Shown here: positions 1-7,852 of the stretch, piece by piece | How positions within the stretch are numbered: the stretch's first letter is position 1 | Layout: each line of letters opens with the position of its first letter | Assembly: GCA_027596195.1 (NCBI GenBank) | Contig: JADGJG010000205.1 | Coordinates: 1-31,414 of the forward strand | Source: Podochytrium sp. JEL0797 | Taxonomy: Eukaryota > Chytridiomycota > Chytridiomycetes > Chytridiales > Chytriomycetaceae | DNA: 31,414 nucleotides | Reading direction: 5' to 3' | The notes under the pieces: model-generated | Seen by the model: only the letters and a program-made list of their open reading frames with translations | What the model was told of the DNA's origin: nothing | The model's database searches: none | Program-made: the position numbers and the translations under genes

Positions 1-405
1 CACAGGGGGGGTCATACGCAGGCGACGATTTAGCCGTGAGTCACCTCTTTTTTTTTCTCAAAGATTTGCATATCTGACAATTCCGAAACGCGCTTCTTGT
101 ACCCTCTCAAAGTATGGGGTCGAACCCCCATCCCATCCCCCCCACGACTTTGTGCTCTTGTGCCGTGATCCCCTCTCGGGTTTCTTGCTGTTGTCTTGAA
201 TGATCTAGTGTTGATCCCCTCTTGGTGCTTGGGAGTTGGGGCCGAGACCAAGGAACGCGTTTGGTGCGGTGAAAGTATTGGGGGATGGGGGCTTCACAGC
301 AATTTAAATACTGTTTTTTTAATATGATACAGAGAATAAAATCAAACACGCTGGCATTTTGCGTCCTCAATGGGGCGGAATTGGGAAATAACTCATTGTA
401 TTCAA
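1..405. other. Intergenic sequence, left edge
   Basis: I see no gene here. The stretch holds short T and G runs, an ACGCGT box at 255-260, and a perfect 6-bp hairpin at 114-131 (ATGGGG, loop TCGAAC, CCCCAT). It lies downstream of the LRR gene on its coding strand, so it probably contains that gene's 3' UTR at its right end. The small open frames here have no recognisable motif. Confidence 0.5.
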
Positions 406-1368
406 TCAATACTGTTCATATGGTGAATATGATTCATACATTCGCAACACACCTTCGCGAAACTCAACGGTGCACTCAACATTTGGACACTCCCACAAAG
501 CAAAGTACGTCAACCGCTCCAACCTCGTCAACCCAACAGGCACTTCACCAGACAACCGAGAGTTGTTGCTCAAGGCCAATTCTTTGAGATTTGAAAGATT
601 CGCCAGTTCAGTTGGAATAGAAGACTCGACCTGGTTGTCGCCGAGAAAAAGGATTTCCAAGTGGACAAGATTTCCCCACTGAGGAGGAATCGGCCCAGAG
701 AGTGCATTTTCATGGAGCATCAGCTCAATGAGATTTGTTCCAAGTATCGGTGGGAGAGGCCCAGAGAACTTGTTGCGCGACAACACAAGGGTGGCCAGCT
801 TTCGAAGCTGTGACAACTCAGCAGGAATATGCCCAGAGAGCTCATTTGTTGACAAATTCAAGTCCCGCAAAGCCCCCAAACGCGAGATGCTGGCCGGAAT
901 CGAACCGTCGAGACAATTATTGCTCAAATTCAATAGTTCGAGAGATTCAAGGTTGCCCATCTCGTCTGGAATCGGCCCGTAGAGGCCACATAACTTGAGT
1001 GTCAAAGAAGTAAGGTTTTTCAACTCCAGCAACGACTTGGGAATACGCAAACTGCAGCGGGGACGGTCATATACCCAGATGCAACGCAGATGACTCCATT
1101 GTGTTCGGATATAGACGGATTGGTAGAGCAGAGGGGAGTGGAGGTACAGCGTATCCTCAGTGGAGTAGCCGAAGGCGTTGGCACCGCGAGGGGCGACGAA
1201 ACGCCTCAGGTTGAGCGCAGCAAACGCCTCTGTTTCGATACACCCACGGAAGGAGCGAGAGAGTCCGCGGAGGATCCAGACTTGCTTGGGGTGGATCCAG
1301 GCCAGGATCAGACGGGCAACATCCGAGGAGACATCCGAAAGGTCAGTGGAAGCCGAGGTGGTGGCCAT
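406..1368 (-). CDS. F-box-like / leucine-rich repeat protein
   Basis: Single-exon frame of about 320 residues. The first in-frame ATG is at 1368; the frame is open further upstream but only from a TTG, so 1368 is chosen. Residues about 8-55 look like a degenerate F-box (LSDVSSDVARLIL, then a CIETEAFAALNL segment). From about residue 114 to 305 there are roughly eight plant-type LRRs of 23-24 residues with the LxGxIP signature (for example LYGPIPDEMG, LDGSIPASIS, LSGHIPAEL, LSGPIPPQWG). No signal peptide, transmembrane segment or kinase domain is visible, so it is not a receptor kinase but an intracellular repeat protein. By analogy with F-box/LRR proteins it could present substrates to an SCF ubiquitin ligase; this is inference, and the F-box call is weaker than the LRR call. 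No partner gene lies beside it. Confidence 0.8.
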   Translation of the reverse strand: MATTSASTDLSDVSSDVARLILAWIHPKQVWILRGLSRSFRGCIETEAFAALNLRRFVAPRGANAFGYSTEDTLYLHSPLLYQSVYIRTQWSHLRCIWVYDRPRCSLRIPKSLLELKNLTSLTLKLCGLYGPIPDEMGNLESLELLNLSNNCLDGSIPASISRLGALRDLNLSTNELSGHIPAELSQLRKLATLVLSRNKFSGPLPPILGTNLIELMLHENALSGPIPPQWGNLVHLEILFLGDNQVESSIPTELANLSNLKELALSNNSRLSGEVPVGLTRLERLTYFALWECPNVECTVEFREGVLRMYESYSPYEQY

Positions 1369-1705
1369 GACAGCGGATGGGAGCTCGTTGGTAGATTGGT
1401 GGCTCGCGGGAGAAAACGTTGCGGATGGGTCCGGTGTTGCACACCAAGAGTTTGCTTTTTTCAAAAAACCGGTTCCATAAATATTAATTCATTCCATTTC
1501 TAGGAAAATCCACCTCGATCCCATTCCACTTCGTTTCTGCTGACACAAGCGTTTTTTTGTGAAAACCGTTACGTTATACGTGTCCGTGTTCGAAAAAAAA
1601 AACCACCCCAAATTCCCCACACTCAACAGAAACAGACCCCCCCCCCCCCATCCCCAAAAACGAAAACATCAAAAATAATACTCTCGTATCAATTCTACTT
1701 GTGGT
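1369..1705. other. Intergenic sequence with poly-C tract
   Basis: Lies between the 5' end of the LRR gene and the stop codon of the DnaJ-like gene. It contains a run of 13 C at 1637-1649, A-rich runs around 1591-1602, and an AT-rich stretch near 1478-1490 that reads AATATTTATGG on the minus strand and could serve as a TATA-like element of the LRR gene. No coding sequence is apparent. Confidence 0.5.
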
Positions 1706-2952
1706 CTAACCACCACCCCCATACGACTGTCTCTGATGCGAATGCCCTCCTCCATACCCACCACCCCCACCTTGCTGCTGCGCAAACATCCTCATAATAT
1801 CCTCCATATCCATGTCCCCCATCCCACCACCACCAAACGGATTCCCACCACCCCCACCACTCGCACTCGCCCCATCCACATCATGCCCGTTATCAAACAC
1901 GGCCTTCTTTTGCGGATCCGAAAGCACACTATAAGCCTCGGCCACCTCCTTGAACTTGGAATCACACGTCGTGCGTTCTTCTTCGGGAAGCGCGGCTTGT
2001 TTGTCGGGGTGGTAAATGATCGCAATTTTGCGGTAGGCTTTTTTGATGGCACCTTCGTCCGCGTCGCGCGGGCATCCGAGGATTTTGTAGCAGTCTTTGC
2101 GTTTGGCGGCGCGTTCGGCTTTCTTTGTGTTCTGCACCGCGGCTGCAATTTCGCGGTTTTCTGGGTCGATTTCGGAACAGAGCTGGTAATCGCGCAACGC
2201 CTCCGTGTACTCTTCGAGTTTGAGGTGCGAGTCTGCGCGACGGAGGTGGAGTTTGAGGAAGAGGGCGTGTTGGAGTGTGTTGGCGAGGTCCTTGTTCGTG
2301 GGTTCAGGGGGTGGGGAGGTGGGGTTCGAGGGGAAGGAGAGGGTGGTGAGGAGGGTGATTGCGGTTTTGCAGTCGGAGATGCATTCGGGGTGGCGAGAGG
2401 TCTGGTGGGTGGTGGGGGGAAATGGGAGAGGTTAGAAGTTTGTGTGCGTGTGTGGCGAGTTTCTAGAGATGAAGGAGTAAATTGGATCGAACCATCGCAC
2501 GATTCGAAAGAACCTTGCACCGCACGACTCCACCCACGGACTCCAAATCAAGCCACTCGGAATACTTGAGCTCCGCAGCCTCCCACTCCTGCTTCCCATA
2601 CGCCTCATTTCCCTTCTTCTTCTTGGCCTCCAACGCCTTGATGGTCTTCAAAAACACGCGCGCGCGTTTACAGTCGGGGTCAAAATTCAAAGCCTGGGTC
2701 AAGAACTGAATCACATTCACGAGCGGGTGCGAGTCGTTGAGGTACAAGATCTGAGCACGCAGAGCGAGAGCTTCGGAGTGGAGATACGGCGGGAGGCAGA
2801 GATCGAGAGGCGGGTTTGCCTTGCGTTGGAGGGGTCGGCGAGGACGAAGGCGGATTCGAGGGAGTCGAGGGCGGCGAGGACGAGTTGGTTTCGATGAGCG
2901 ATTTTGCTTTCGTGATGTTTGATGTGATTGATTTGGGGGAACTCACAGTCAT
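1706..2952 (-). pseudogene. DNAJC7-like TPR/J-domain co-chaperone, 5'-truncated and probably frameshifted
   Basis: The C-terminal half of a TPR-plus-J-domain protein of the DNAJC7 type, an Hsp70/Hsp90 co-chaperone. The exon at 2401-1706 has a TPR helix (HPECISDCKTAI), a second TPR segment (RRADSHLKLEEYTEALRDY), then a J domain (DCYKILG, KKAYRKIAIIYHPDKQ with the HPD motif, FKEVAEAYSVLSDP) and a Gly-rich tail. A 91-nt GT-AG intron (2492-2402) joins it in phase 0 to an upstream exon with KRARVFLKTIKALEAKKKKGNEAYGK-type TPR sequence; splicing leaves the TPR loop about four residues short. Near 2805-2815 the TPR-like reading changes frame (LESAFVLADPSNAR in one frame, DLCLPPYLHSEALALRAQIL in the next) with no room for an intron. 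The N-terminal TPRs expected in the family are absent upstream. I read it as a decayed fragment; an assembly error at the frame change is the alternative. Confidence 0.7.
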
Positions 2953-3410
2953 GGAATCACGCGATATTCGCTCTCCATCAATCAGAATAGCTTTATTAGG
3001 AATATATACAGATATTATAAAGTTTTCTTTGACGCTGACTACGTTTTGGTTGCGGGACTGTCGAACGCGTTTCAGAAATATCTCCTCCCTCCTCGTGTGA
3101 ATTCAAACAAGTTTATTATAGTTCGCAAGGCAGATGGAGAAGAAATGAAACTTGCTTATGTATATTTCGATTGGAATCATAACGCGCACTCCCATGACAC
3201 GTTTGGATGTCTATTTAATTTTCCGCAAGGATTGAGAGTGGTGGTTGGAGGAAGGAGAGGGCAAAAGGGGGAGATATTGATGGGTGGCAATGGATGTAGA
3301 CAGATCCGCTCTCTTCTTGACAACTACTTTGATGGATACAACTGGGATTTTGGCAGCCACCTTCTTTGCTGCTTTAGGAAAACAAGCAGGCTGGAAGAAA
3401 GACACTTGGC
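2953..3410. other. Unassigned region between two minus-strand genes
   Basis: No gene could be assigned. The part at 2953-3110 is AT-rich, unlike the GC-rich DnaJ fragment beside it, and contains an ACGCGT box at 3065-3070. On the minus strand 3211-3410 holds a lysine-rich open frame (KAAKKVAAKIP) that could be an extra 3' exon of the gene at 3411-4289 or chance. The plus-strand frames lack recognisable motifs. Confidence 0.35.
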
Positions 3411-4289
3411 TCATGACGAGCGTGTCTGGGTCATATCACGTTCACGGAATCTGTATTCAAAACAAGCAATGAGTTCCTCCTCTCTCTTGAGCAAATAAAA
3501 TGCACCATTGGTAAGCTCCAAGCCCAGCATGTCTTCGGAAGGAACCACCTTGCGGACCTCAGCCAATGCCGGGAGTTCATACAAGCGTCTAGTTAACTCG
3601 GCAATTGTCTCCGACTCAAGGATCTCCTTTGGTGCTGTCTCGGTTCCCCACATAACCGGCAGAAAATGCGGAACTGGAGTCATATCAAACGCCAACTTTT
3701 TGCCTGCATGGTGCATGAGTCAAAATTATAGGGAAAATGACAATGGTACCTTTCCCTTCAGTCGCAATAGCAGCATTCACAAGAAACGCGTACTTCCAGG
3801 TTGGTTCCTGGTGTCTGAGCAGTGGTGTGGCATGGTAATTCACAGGGTAATACTCGTTCTGGTGGCCGTTGCAAATGATGGGGACACGGCCAAAACCCGC
3901 ATCATGACCGCTACCCATGTTTTGACCACCAGACAGCTCCTGGGCCTTAACCATGTACACTGTGAATAACTGTCAGTTCCCAACATTCGGCGAAAAAAAG
4001 GCAAAAACACCTTTGCTCAAACAGCCACAACAGAAGTACACCCCTTCATGTTGCTGAAGATTGATGTGGGTCTTGCATGTTGGGTTCGAACACTCTTTCG
4101 CTGGTTTGCACCCTGTGCAGTACCCGCCCGGAATACGGCGGACATCTTCAGTCGACACCCTGTGCAACAGGAAAGGCCAATAGAGCCAGTACCCAGATTG
4201 TCGCTGCATGTATTCGCCTTCTTTTGGCGAAGCTTGGCCATGAGGGTGTTGACAACTGCCACTAGGACGTTTACTTGGCGTTGCGCCAT
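3411..4289 (-). CDS. Cys-rich N-terminus protein of unknown function, four exons
   Basis: I do not recognise this family. A coherent gene model has ATG at 4289 and exons 4289-4193, 4112-4011, 3959-3750 and 3703-3411. The introns are 80, 51 and 46 nt, all GT-AG with CAG acceptors and all in phase 1. The exons total 702 nt, so 233 residues plus stop. The N-terminal third is cysteine-rich (CKPAKECSNPTCKTH, then YFCCGC about 15 residues later) and could bind zinc. The middle carries short Gly/His-containing segments (GSGHDAGFGRVPI) and the C-terminal part is acidic and helical (LESETIAELTRRLYELPAL). No signal peptide or membrane segment is visible. The reading-frame shifts between exons are all explained by the introns, which supports a real gene. 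The last exon could be spliced further instead of ending at 3411. Confidence 0.6.
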
Positions 4290-4788
4290 GATTTTTTTCG
4301 TTTGACAAAATCGAAGAATGTGGAATCGGCAGATCAGATCCACAGCACCTCAAAATCATTCCAGAAACGCGTGGTGCGACGACTTTTGAGTTCGATGGAG
4401 ATTCAATTGAAATAATCACAAACAGCGGAATTTGAGCAAGGACGGCGGAATCGAGAAACGAAGGGCAACGAAAAGGAATCGAATCAAAACGCGCGATGTA
4501 ATAATAAAAGACCACTGTTGGAATGGCACGCAGCATGCAGGGCTGGGGGTCGTGGAGTCAACTTTGGGGCGAAAAAGAGCAAAAGTCATCTGTGACATCG
4601 ACAGTTTCTGGCCACCTGGTGTAAGAGGATATAAAGACAACCGCGGTATTAGGGGACATTGGGGAGTAGTGGAGTGGTAACCACGGGGTTGCCGTGATTG
4701 CCCCTGAATTAAAGCAGGTACGCAAAAATGGACTAGAGAGGAAGTCAGCTCAATCCTAGGAGGCATCATCGATCGATGCGGGGGTGCG

Positions 4789-4811
4789 GAGAGAGAGAGA
4801 GAGAGAGAGAG
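4789..4811. repeat. (GA)n microsatellite
   Basis: An almost perfect GA dinucleotide run of about 23 nt, followed by a G-rich degenerate tail (GGGAGAGGGG). A simple-sequence repeat in an intergenic region; no function can be inferred. Confidence 0.9.
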
Positions 4812-4912
4812 GGAGAGGGGGGTGGTTAGCAAGGGTATATGACAGCGGGAGTCCGTGTTTTTTTGGCTTTCATTTTCGGGAGGGCGTCACACTTTCATGT
4901 TCAACTCGCGTT

Positions 4913-4944
4913 TCTGATTGGCGCAAAGTCTGATTGGTGGAAAG
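4913..4944 (+). repeat. Tandem 16-bp repeat containing inverted CCAAT boxes
   Basis: Two adjacent 16-nt units, TCTGATTGGCGCAAAG and TCTGATTGGTGGAAAG, differ at only two positions. Each carries ATTGG, the complement of the CCAAT box bound by the fungal HAP/CBF complex (established knowledge). Whether they act on a gene here is unknown; the nearest start is the minus-strand Cys-rich gene about 620 nt away. Confidence 0.7.
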
Positions 4945-5020
4945 TCGGTTTCGAACTCAGGGGGGTCGTATTACCCTCCGTACTGAACGACTTGGCTGCC
5001 ACCACACCACTACCACCCAA

Positions 5021-5086
5021 ATGGAGGTGGAAGAGGGGCTACCGACCCCGTCAAACCGTTCCCAGTCCGCGTATGGAACGCCGTTG
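5021..5086 (+). other. Possible orphan first coding exon
   Basis: ATG followed by 22 codons (MEVEEGLPTPSNRS, then QSAYGTPL) ending at a GTAAGA splice-donor-like site at 5087. The Ser/Pro-rich composition is protein-like and the start follows inverted CCAAT boxes by about 80 nt. However, no convincing downstream exon was found on the plus strand, so this may be chance or a gene fragment. Confidence 0.2.
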
Positions 5087-5192
5087 GTAAGATGGCGACG
5101 AAAGCGTACGCGTTTGTTGCGAAGGTGGTCAGTTTTTTGTTTGTGCGCGCGGGGTATGACTAGACATATTTTTCCATTTTTATCCCCCTCCT

Positions 5193-5262
5193 CTGAGATC
5201 TCACCATGACCAACCACCAACCCCAAGGGCGGCAAAACGCGTGGTATCGAAGGGTGCGGGTT
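5193..5262. repeat. Direct repeat DR1, copy 1
   Basis: Begins CTGAGATC and includes a highly conserved core from 5221 (CCCCAAGGGCGGCAAAACGC, then GTGGTATCG) matching copy 2 at 5442-5501 with only a few substitutions. Copy 1 has about 10 extra nucleotides between the CTGAGATC start and the core. The core contains an ACGCGT box at 5237-5242. Confidence 0.85.
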
Positions 5263-5441
5263 ACACCTGGGCCCCATCACATTGTTCCCAAAATGATGTG
5301 TGGAAGGCGGCGGGCGCAAGTGTACGCGCTTGGTTGAGAAGTCGTTTAGCCTCCTTTTCATGCACCTGCGGATAAAAGAAACGCGTCAGTGTTTCTTCTT
5401 TTCGGTCCCCTTGACGAGAACTCTCTCACATTTCGCCACCG

Positions 5442-5501
5442 CTGAGATCCAACCACGAACCCCAAGGGCGGCAAAACGCGTGGTATCGGAGGGTGGGGAT
5501 T
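5442..5501. repeat. Direct repeat DR1, copy 2
   Basis: Second copy of the repeat at 5193-5262; its core starts at 5460, 239 nt after that of copy 1. It contains ACGCGT at 5476-5481. The two copies do not conserve one reading frame because of the length difference before the core, so a non-coding or promoter duplication is more likely than a repeated peptide. Confidence 0.85.
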
Positions 5502-5609
5502 ATGCCGGATGTATGTGTGTGTGTGCGTGTCGAAACTTTAATCTTTCATCCATTTCCACTTCCATATCATCTCAATCTTTCCAAAAACCGCCCATCATCA
5601 CATCTATAT

Positions 5610-5869
5610 TCACCGGTAACTCTCGCGATTGAAATTGGGATCCTGGATAAACACGCCCAAAATCTGGGATCCCGTTTGCAACAGCGGGTGACCCGCCACA
5701 CTAAAAAAAAACAACAACGTGGAATCAGTTATTCTTGTTTCCAAGAACCAGAAAACACGGAATGGCTCACATTTGCAAAAACCGTTCCAGGCCGGCTCGA
5801 CGCTGTTCAATCACTTCGTCCGAGAATCGGTTCGTGTATACTTTTCCGGGGAGGGGTGGGATGTTGACC
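5610..5869 (-). pseudogene. SNX3-like sorting nexin, C-terminal fragment of the PX domain
   Basis: Two exons, 5869-5771 and 5700-5610, separated by a 70-nt intron (GTGAGC ... T-rich tract, TTTAG), encode the second half of a PX domain. The order is VNIPPLPGK, then [19 protein letters not shown], then VAGHPLLQTGSQILGVFIQD and a short tail. This matches SNX3/Grd19-type sorting nexins, which bind PI3P on endosomes and help retromer-dependent recycling (family knowledge). The PPLPGK loop and the IExRRxGLExFL helix are clear. A splice acceptor (CTCTCAACAG) precedes the first exon, but no exon encoding the first half of the PX domain, including the RRYSDFxWL-type phosphoinositide-binding segment, exists in the 216 nt before the chitinase stop codon at 6086. 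I therefore read it as a 5'-truncated fragment rather than a working gene. Confidence 0.75.
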
Positions 5870-6085
5870 CTGTTGAGAGAGGAAAGAGCGGTGGGGTGTC
5901 ACGACACAGGGCGAATTGTGCTCCAATTGTCAAGAGGTATCAAACTTTGGGGGCTTGTTTGGACCGGCCTTGGTAGAGACCAATAAGTCGACCCGGAGGT
6001 GAATGTCAATCTCCACAAAAACACACGTTTATTTATAATATTCTTCTCACAATACTGCCTTCTAATATACCTAGTTGACAGCCAC

Positions 6086-7551
6086 TCACGGAAGCGAGCT
6101 CAAAAACGTCTTGTACGACACTGGCGCACTCAACCCCATCCAAAACGCGTCCCACCACATCAATCCACCAAAAATATTCGGATTCAAAGCCTTCCATCCG
6201 GGAACGTTGGCCTTTACACTCGCCATGGGGTCCGTGGCGCCGAAATTCCCCGCATTGTTGCTTGCAGGGAAACCAACCACGAGCTTGACGTTCTTGTTGG
6301 GCCAGAGCGTGGTTTGTGTCATCCACGACCCGGCACCATGGTTCCAGACTGAGCTGTTGTCGGCGTAGTTCGGACCTTGTTGTGGACCAGAGAATCCAAT
6401 CCCGCAGAGGGCCGAGTAGAATTGAACCGACACGAAATCGAACCACCCGTTCTTGAGCGTGTAATCCATATTAGCGTCTGGAATGGGACATTGTGGAGCT
6501 GCACTGATGTAGTACGACTTCCCAGACGCGACAATCAAAGCGCGGAGGGAGTTCGCGAGTTCAGCATACCCCGCGTTATTTCCACTCGCGGATTCAACGT
6601 CAATGTCGATTCCGTCGAGGATGACCCCTGGGAGAACGCGGTTTGCGAGGGGAGTGCTTCCACCCATAAAGTTGTTCCACAGATCCTGGGCGATGGAGGC
6701 GCCTGTTCCAGCGGCGAGTCCGACACTGCCAACGGCACCTCCGATCGAGGCACCCACGCGGATACCGAGGCTTTGGCAGTGGAGAATGTCGGCGGCGATG
6801 GCGGCCATGTTCTGGTTGGGACGTTGGGTGATGTCGGAGTCAAAGGAGACTGGGTGCAAACCCGTGATGAAGGAGAGGTGGATAATCGTGTAAACGTTGA
6901 GGTTGCAATACGTCGCGAGGGAGAGTTCTCCGGCTGTGGGATGAGCTCCCCAGTACGTGACGATTTGGTTGGTGTAGTTTCCAGTGTTAGATGGAGGATT
7001 GGCGGTAGTGGTGGTGGGAGGAGCGGCACTCGTGGCGGTTTGAGCTTGGGTGCTGGTTGCGGTGACCGCCATCGTGCTGGAAGTTTTGGCAACGACACTG
7101 GTCGGACCGGCAGTTGTTGGCAGAGCAGTGGCTGTTGATTTTGCGGCAGCTGACGTGCTTGGCTTCGTTGTCTGTGGCACAGCGGTGGTCTGGGGAAAAG
7201 GAGGATCAGAATTCGCGACTACTACAAACGCTCAACGGACAAGAAAAGATAATACCTGAGTAGTCGGAGCAACACCCGTCAGACATCCGACATACGATCC
7301 AGTCGTGCAATAAGTTCCTGACATACAAGTCTGGACTGTGGTCCAGTTCAACACGCTGCCGGCTCCGTAAGCGCATTGTTGGACAGCCTGATGCACGAGT
7401 GTCAGACAGTGTGATGGCCGATAATTTGATCTCTCACCTGTCCGCTGCATTGGTAGGCGCCGAAGCTGCAAGATTGACGCTTGTTCAAGGCGACTGGACT
7501 GGCAACCGCGCCGAAAGCACAGATCAGGGTAATAAGCAAGGTCAGTTGCAT
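6086..7551 (-). CDS. Secreted GH18 class III (hevamine-type) chitinase, paralogue 1
   Basis: Exons 7551-7438, 7387-7256 and 7189-6086 with GT-AG introns of 50 and 66 nt, both phase 0, give 449 residues. A signal peptide (MQLTLLITLICAFGAVAS) is followed by a KR site and a small Cys-rich module of six cysteines (CSFGAYQCSG ... QQCAYGAGS ... CMSGTYC) that resembles a CBM19-type chitin-binding domain. A Thr/Ala-rich, probably O-glycosylated linker follows, then a GH18 barrel. The catalytic motif is LDGIDIDVES, which keeps the DxxDxDxE residues; the glutamate is the proton donor. YISAAPQCPIPDA and FDFVSVQFYSALCG are typical of class III plant/fungal chitinases. The predicted role is hydrolysis of beta-1,4-GlcNAc chains of chitin outside the cell. 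It is a tandem paralogue of the gene at 7853-9639 but lacks that gene's CBM5/12 module. Confidence 0.9.
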
Positions 7552-7590
7552 GTTTGGCTGAACAAAAGGGCAAGGGAGGGTGCCGTCGAA

Positions 7591-7596
7591 TTTATA
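7591..7596 (-). promoter_or_regulatory. TATA-box-like element of chitinase paralogue 1
   Basis: On the minus strand GGGTATAAATTCG places TATAAA 40 nt before the ATG at 7551. In a compact fungal genome this distance is plausible for a core promoter with a short 5' UTR. Assigned from sequence and position only. Confidence 0.45.
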
Positions 7597-7852
7597 CCCA
7601 AGATCCTTCGGAAGATTGGACATGTGATTTTCCCATGTGATCGCTCACGCGAAAGCTGAAAAAGCACCAAGCCCGAGCAAGCAAATGCAAAGCGTTAAGC
7701 ACTAGGAATCATTTGCTTTGCCCTCAATCTTCCGTTCTTCTTTTCGTTATTTTCGTCATTCCTTTCTTCCTTTTTGCAAGTATCACTTTCAACTTTCCCG
7801 CAATTTCATATCATTCTACTACATTATTTATTCTATTGCGAAAAATCTATAT

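Larger units (their letters stand above)
4290..5609. other. Gene-poor, repeat-bearing intergenic region
   Basis: About 1.3 kb with no gene I can support. It holds a (GA)n microsatellite, a tandem pair of ATTGG-containing units, a pair of direct repeats near 5193 and 5442, a TG-rich run near 5513-5528, and five ACGCGT boxes (4367, 5108, 5237, 5381, 5476), all described separately. The left end must contain the promoter of the Cys-rich gene starting at 4289. The right end lies just downstream of the SNX3-like fragment. Confidence 0.5.

Noticed and set aside
114..131. T-arm-like hairpin (ATGGGG, TCGAAC, CCCCAT) suggesting a tRNA
   Set aside because: The loop has 6 nt instead of 7 and no acceptor, D or anticodon arm fits on either strand.
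1736..2569. Plus-strand open frame of 277 codons
   Set aside because: It is antisense to the DnaJ/TPR gene, whose J-domain and TPR motifs are clear; its own product is low-complexity.
2940..2952. ATGACT followed by a GTGAGT donor as first exon of the DnaJ gene
   Set aside because: The only nearby acceptor (at about 2907) joins out of the TPR-like frame, so it does not restore a start.
4640..4735. GC-rich AGTGGAGTGGTAACCACGGG stretch as a possible tRNA or small RNA
   Set aside because: A short stem is possible but there is no T-arm consensus or anticodon arm, and no other support.
5637..5673. Inverted repeat GGGATCC ... GGATCCC
   Set aside because: One half lies in the coding last exon of the SNX3-like fragment and the stem is only 7 bp; chance is sufficient.
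6377..7138. Plus-strand open frame of 253 codons (and a similar one at 8192-9022)
   Set aside because: Both are antisense shadows of the GH18 genes; both arise from the same codon bias in the two paralogues.
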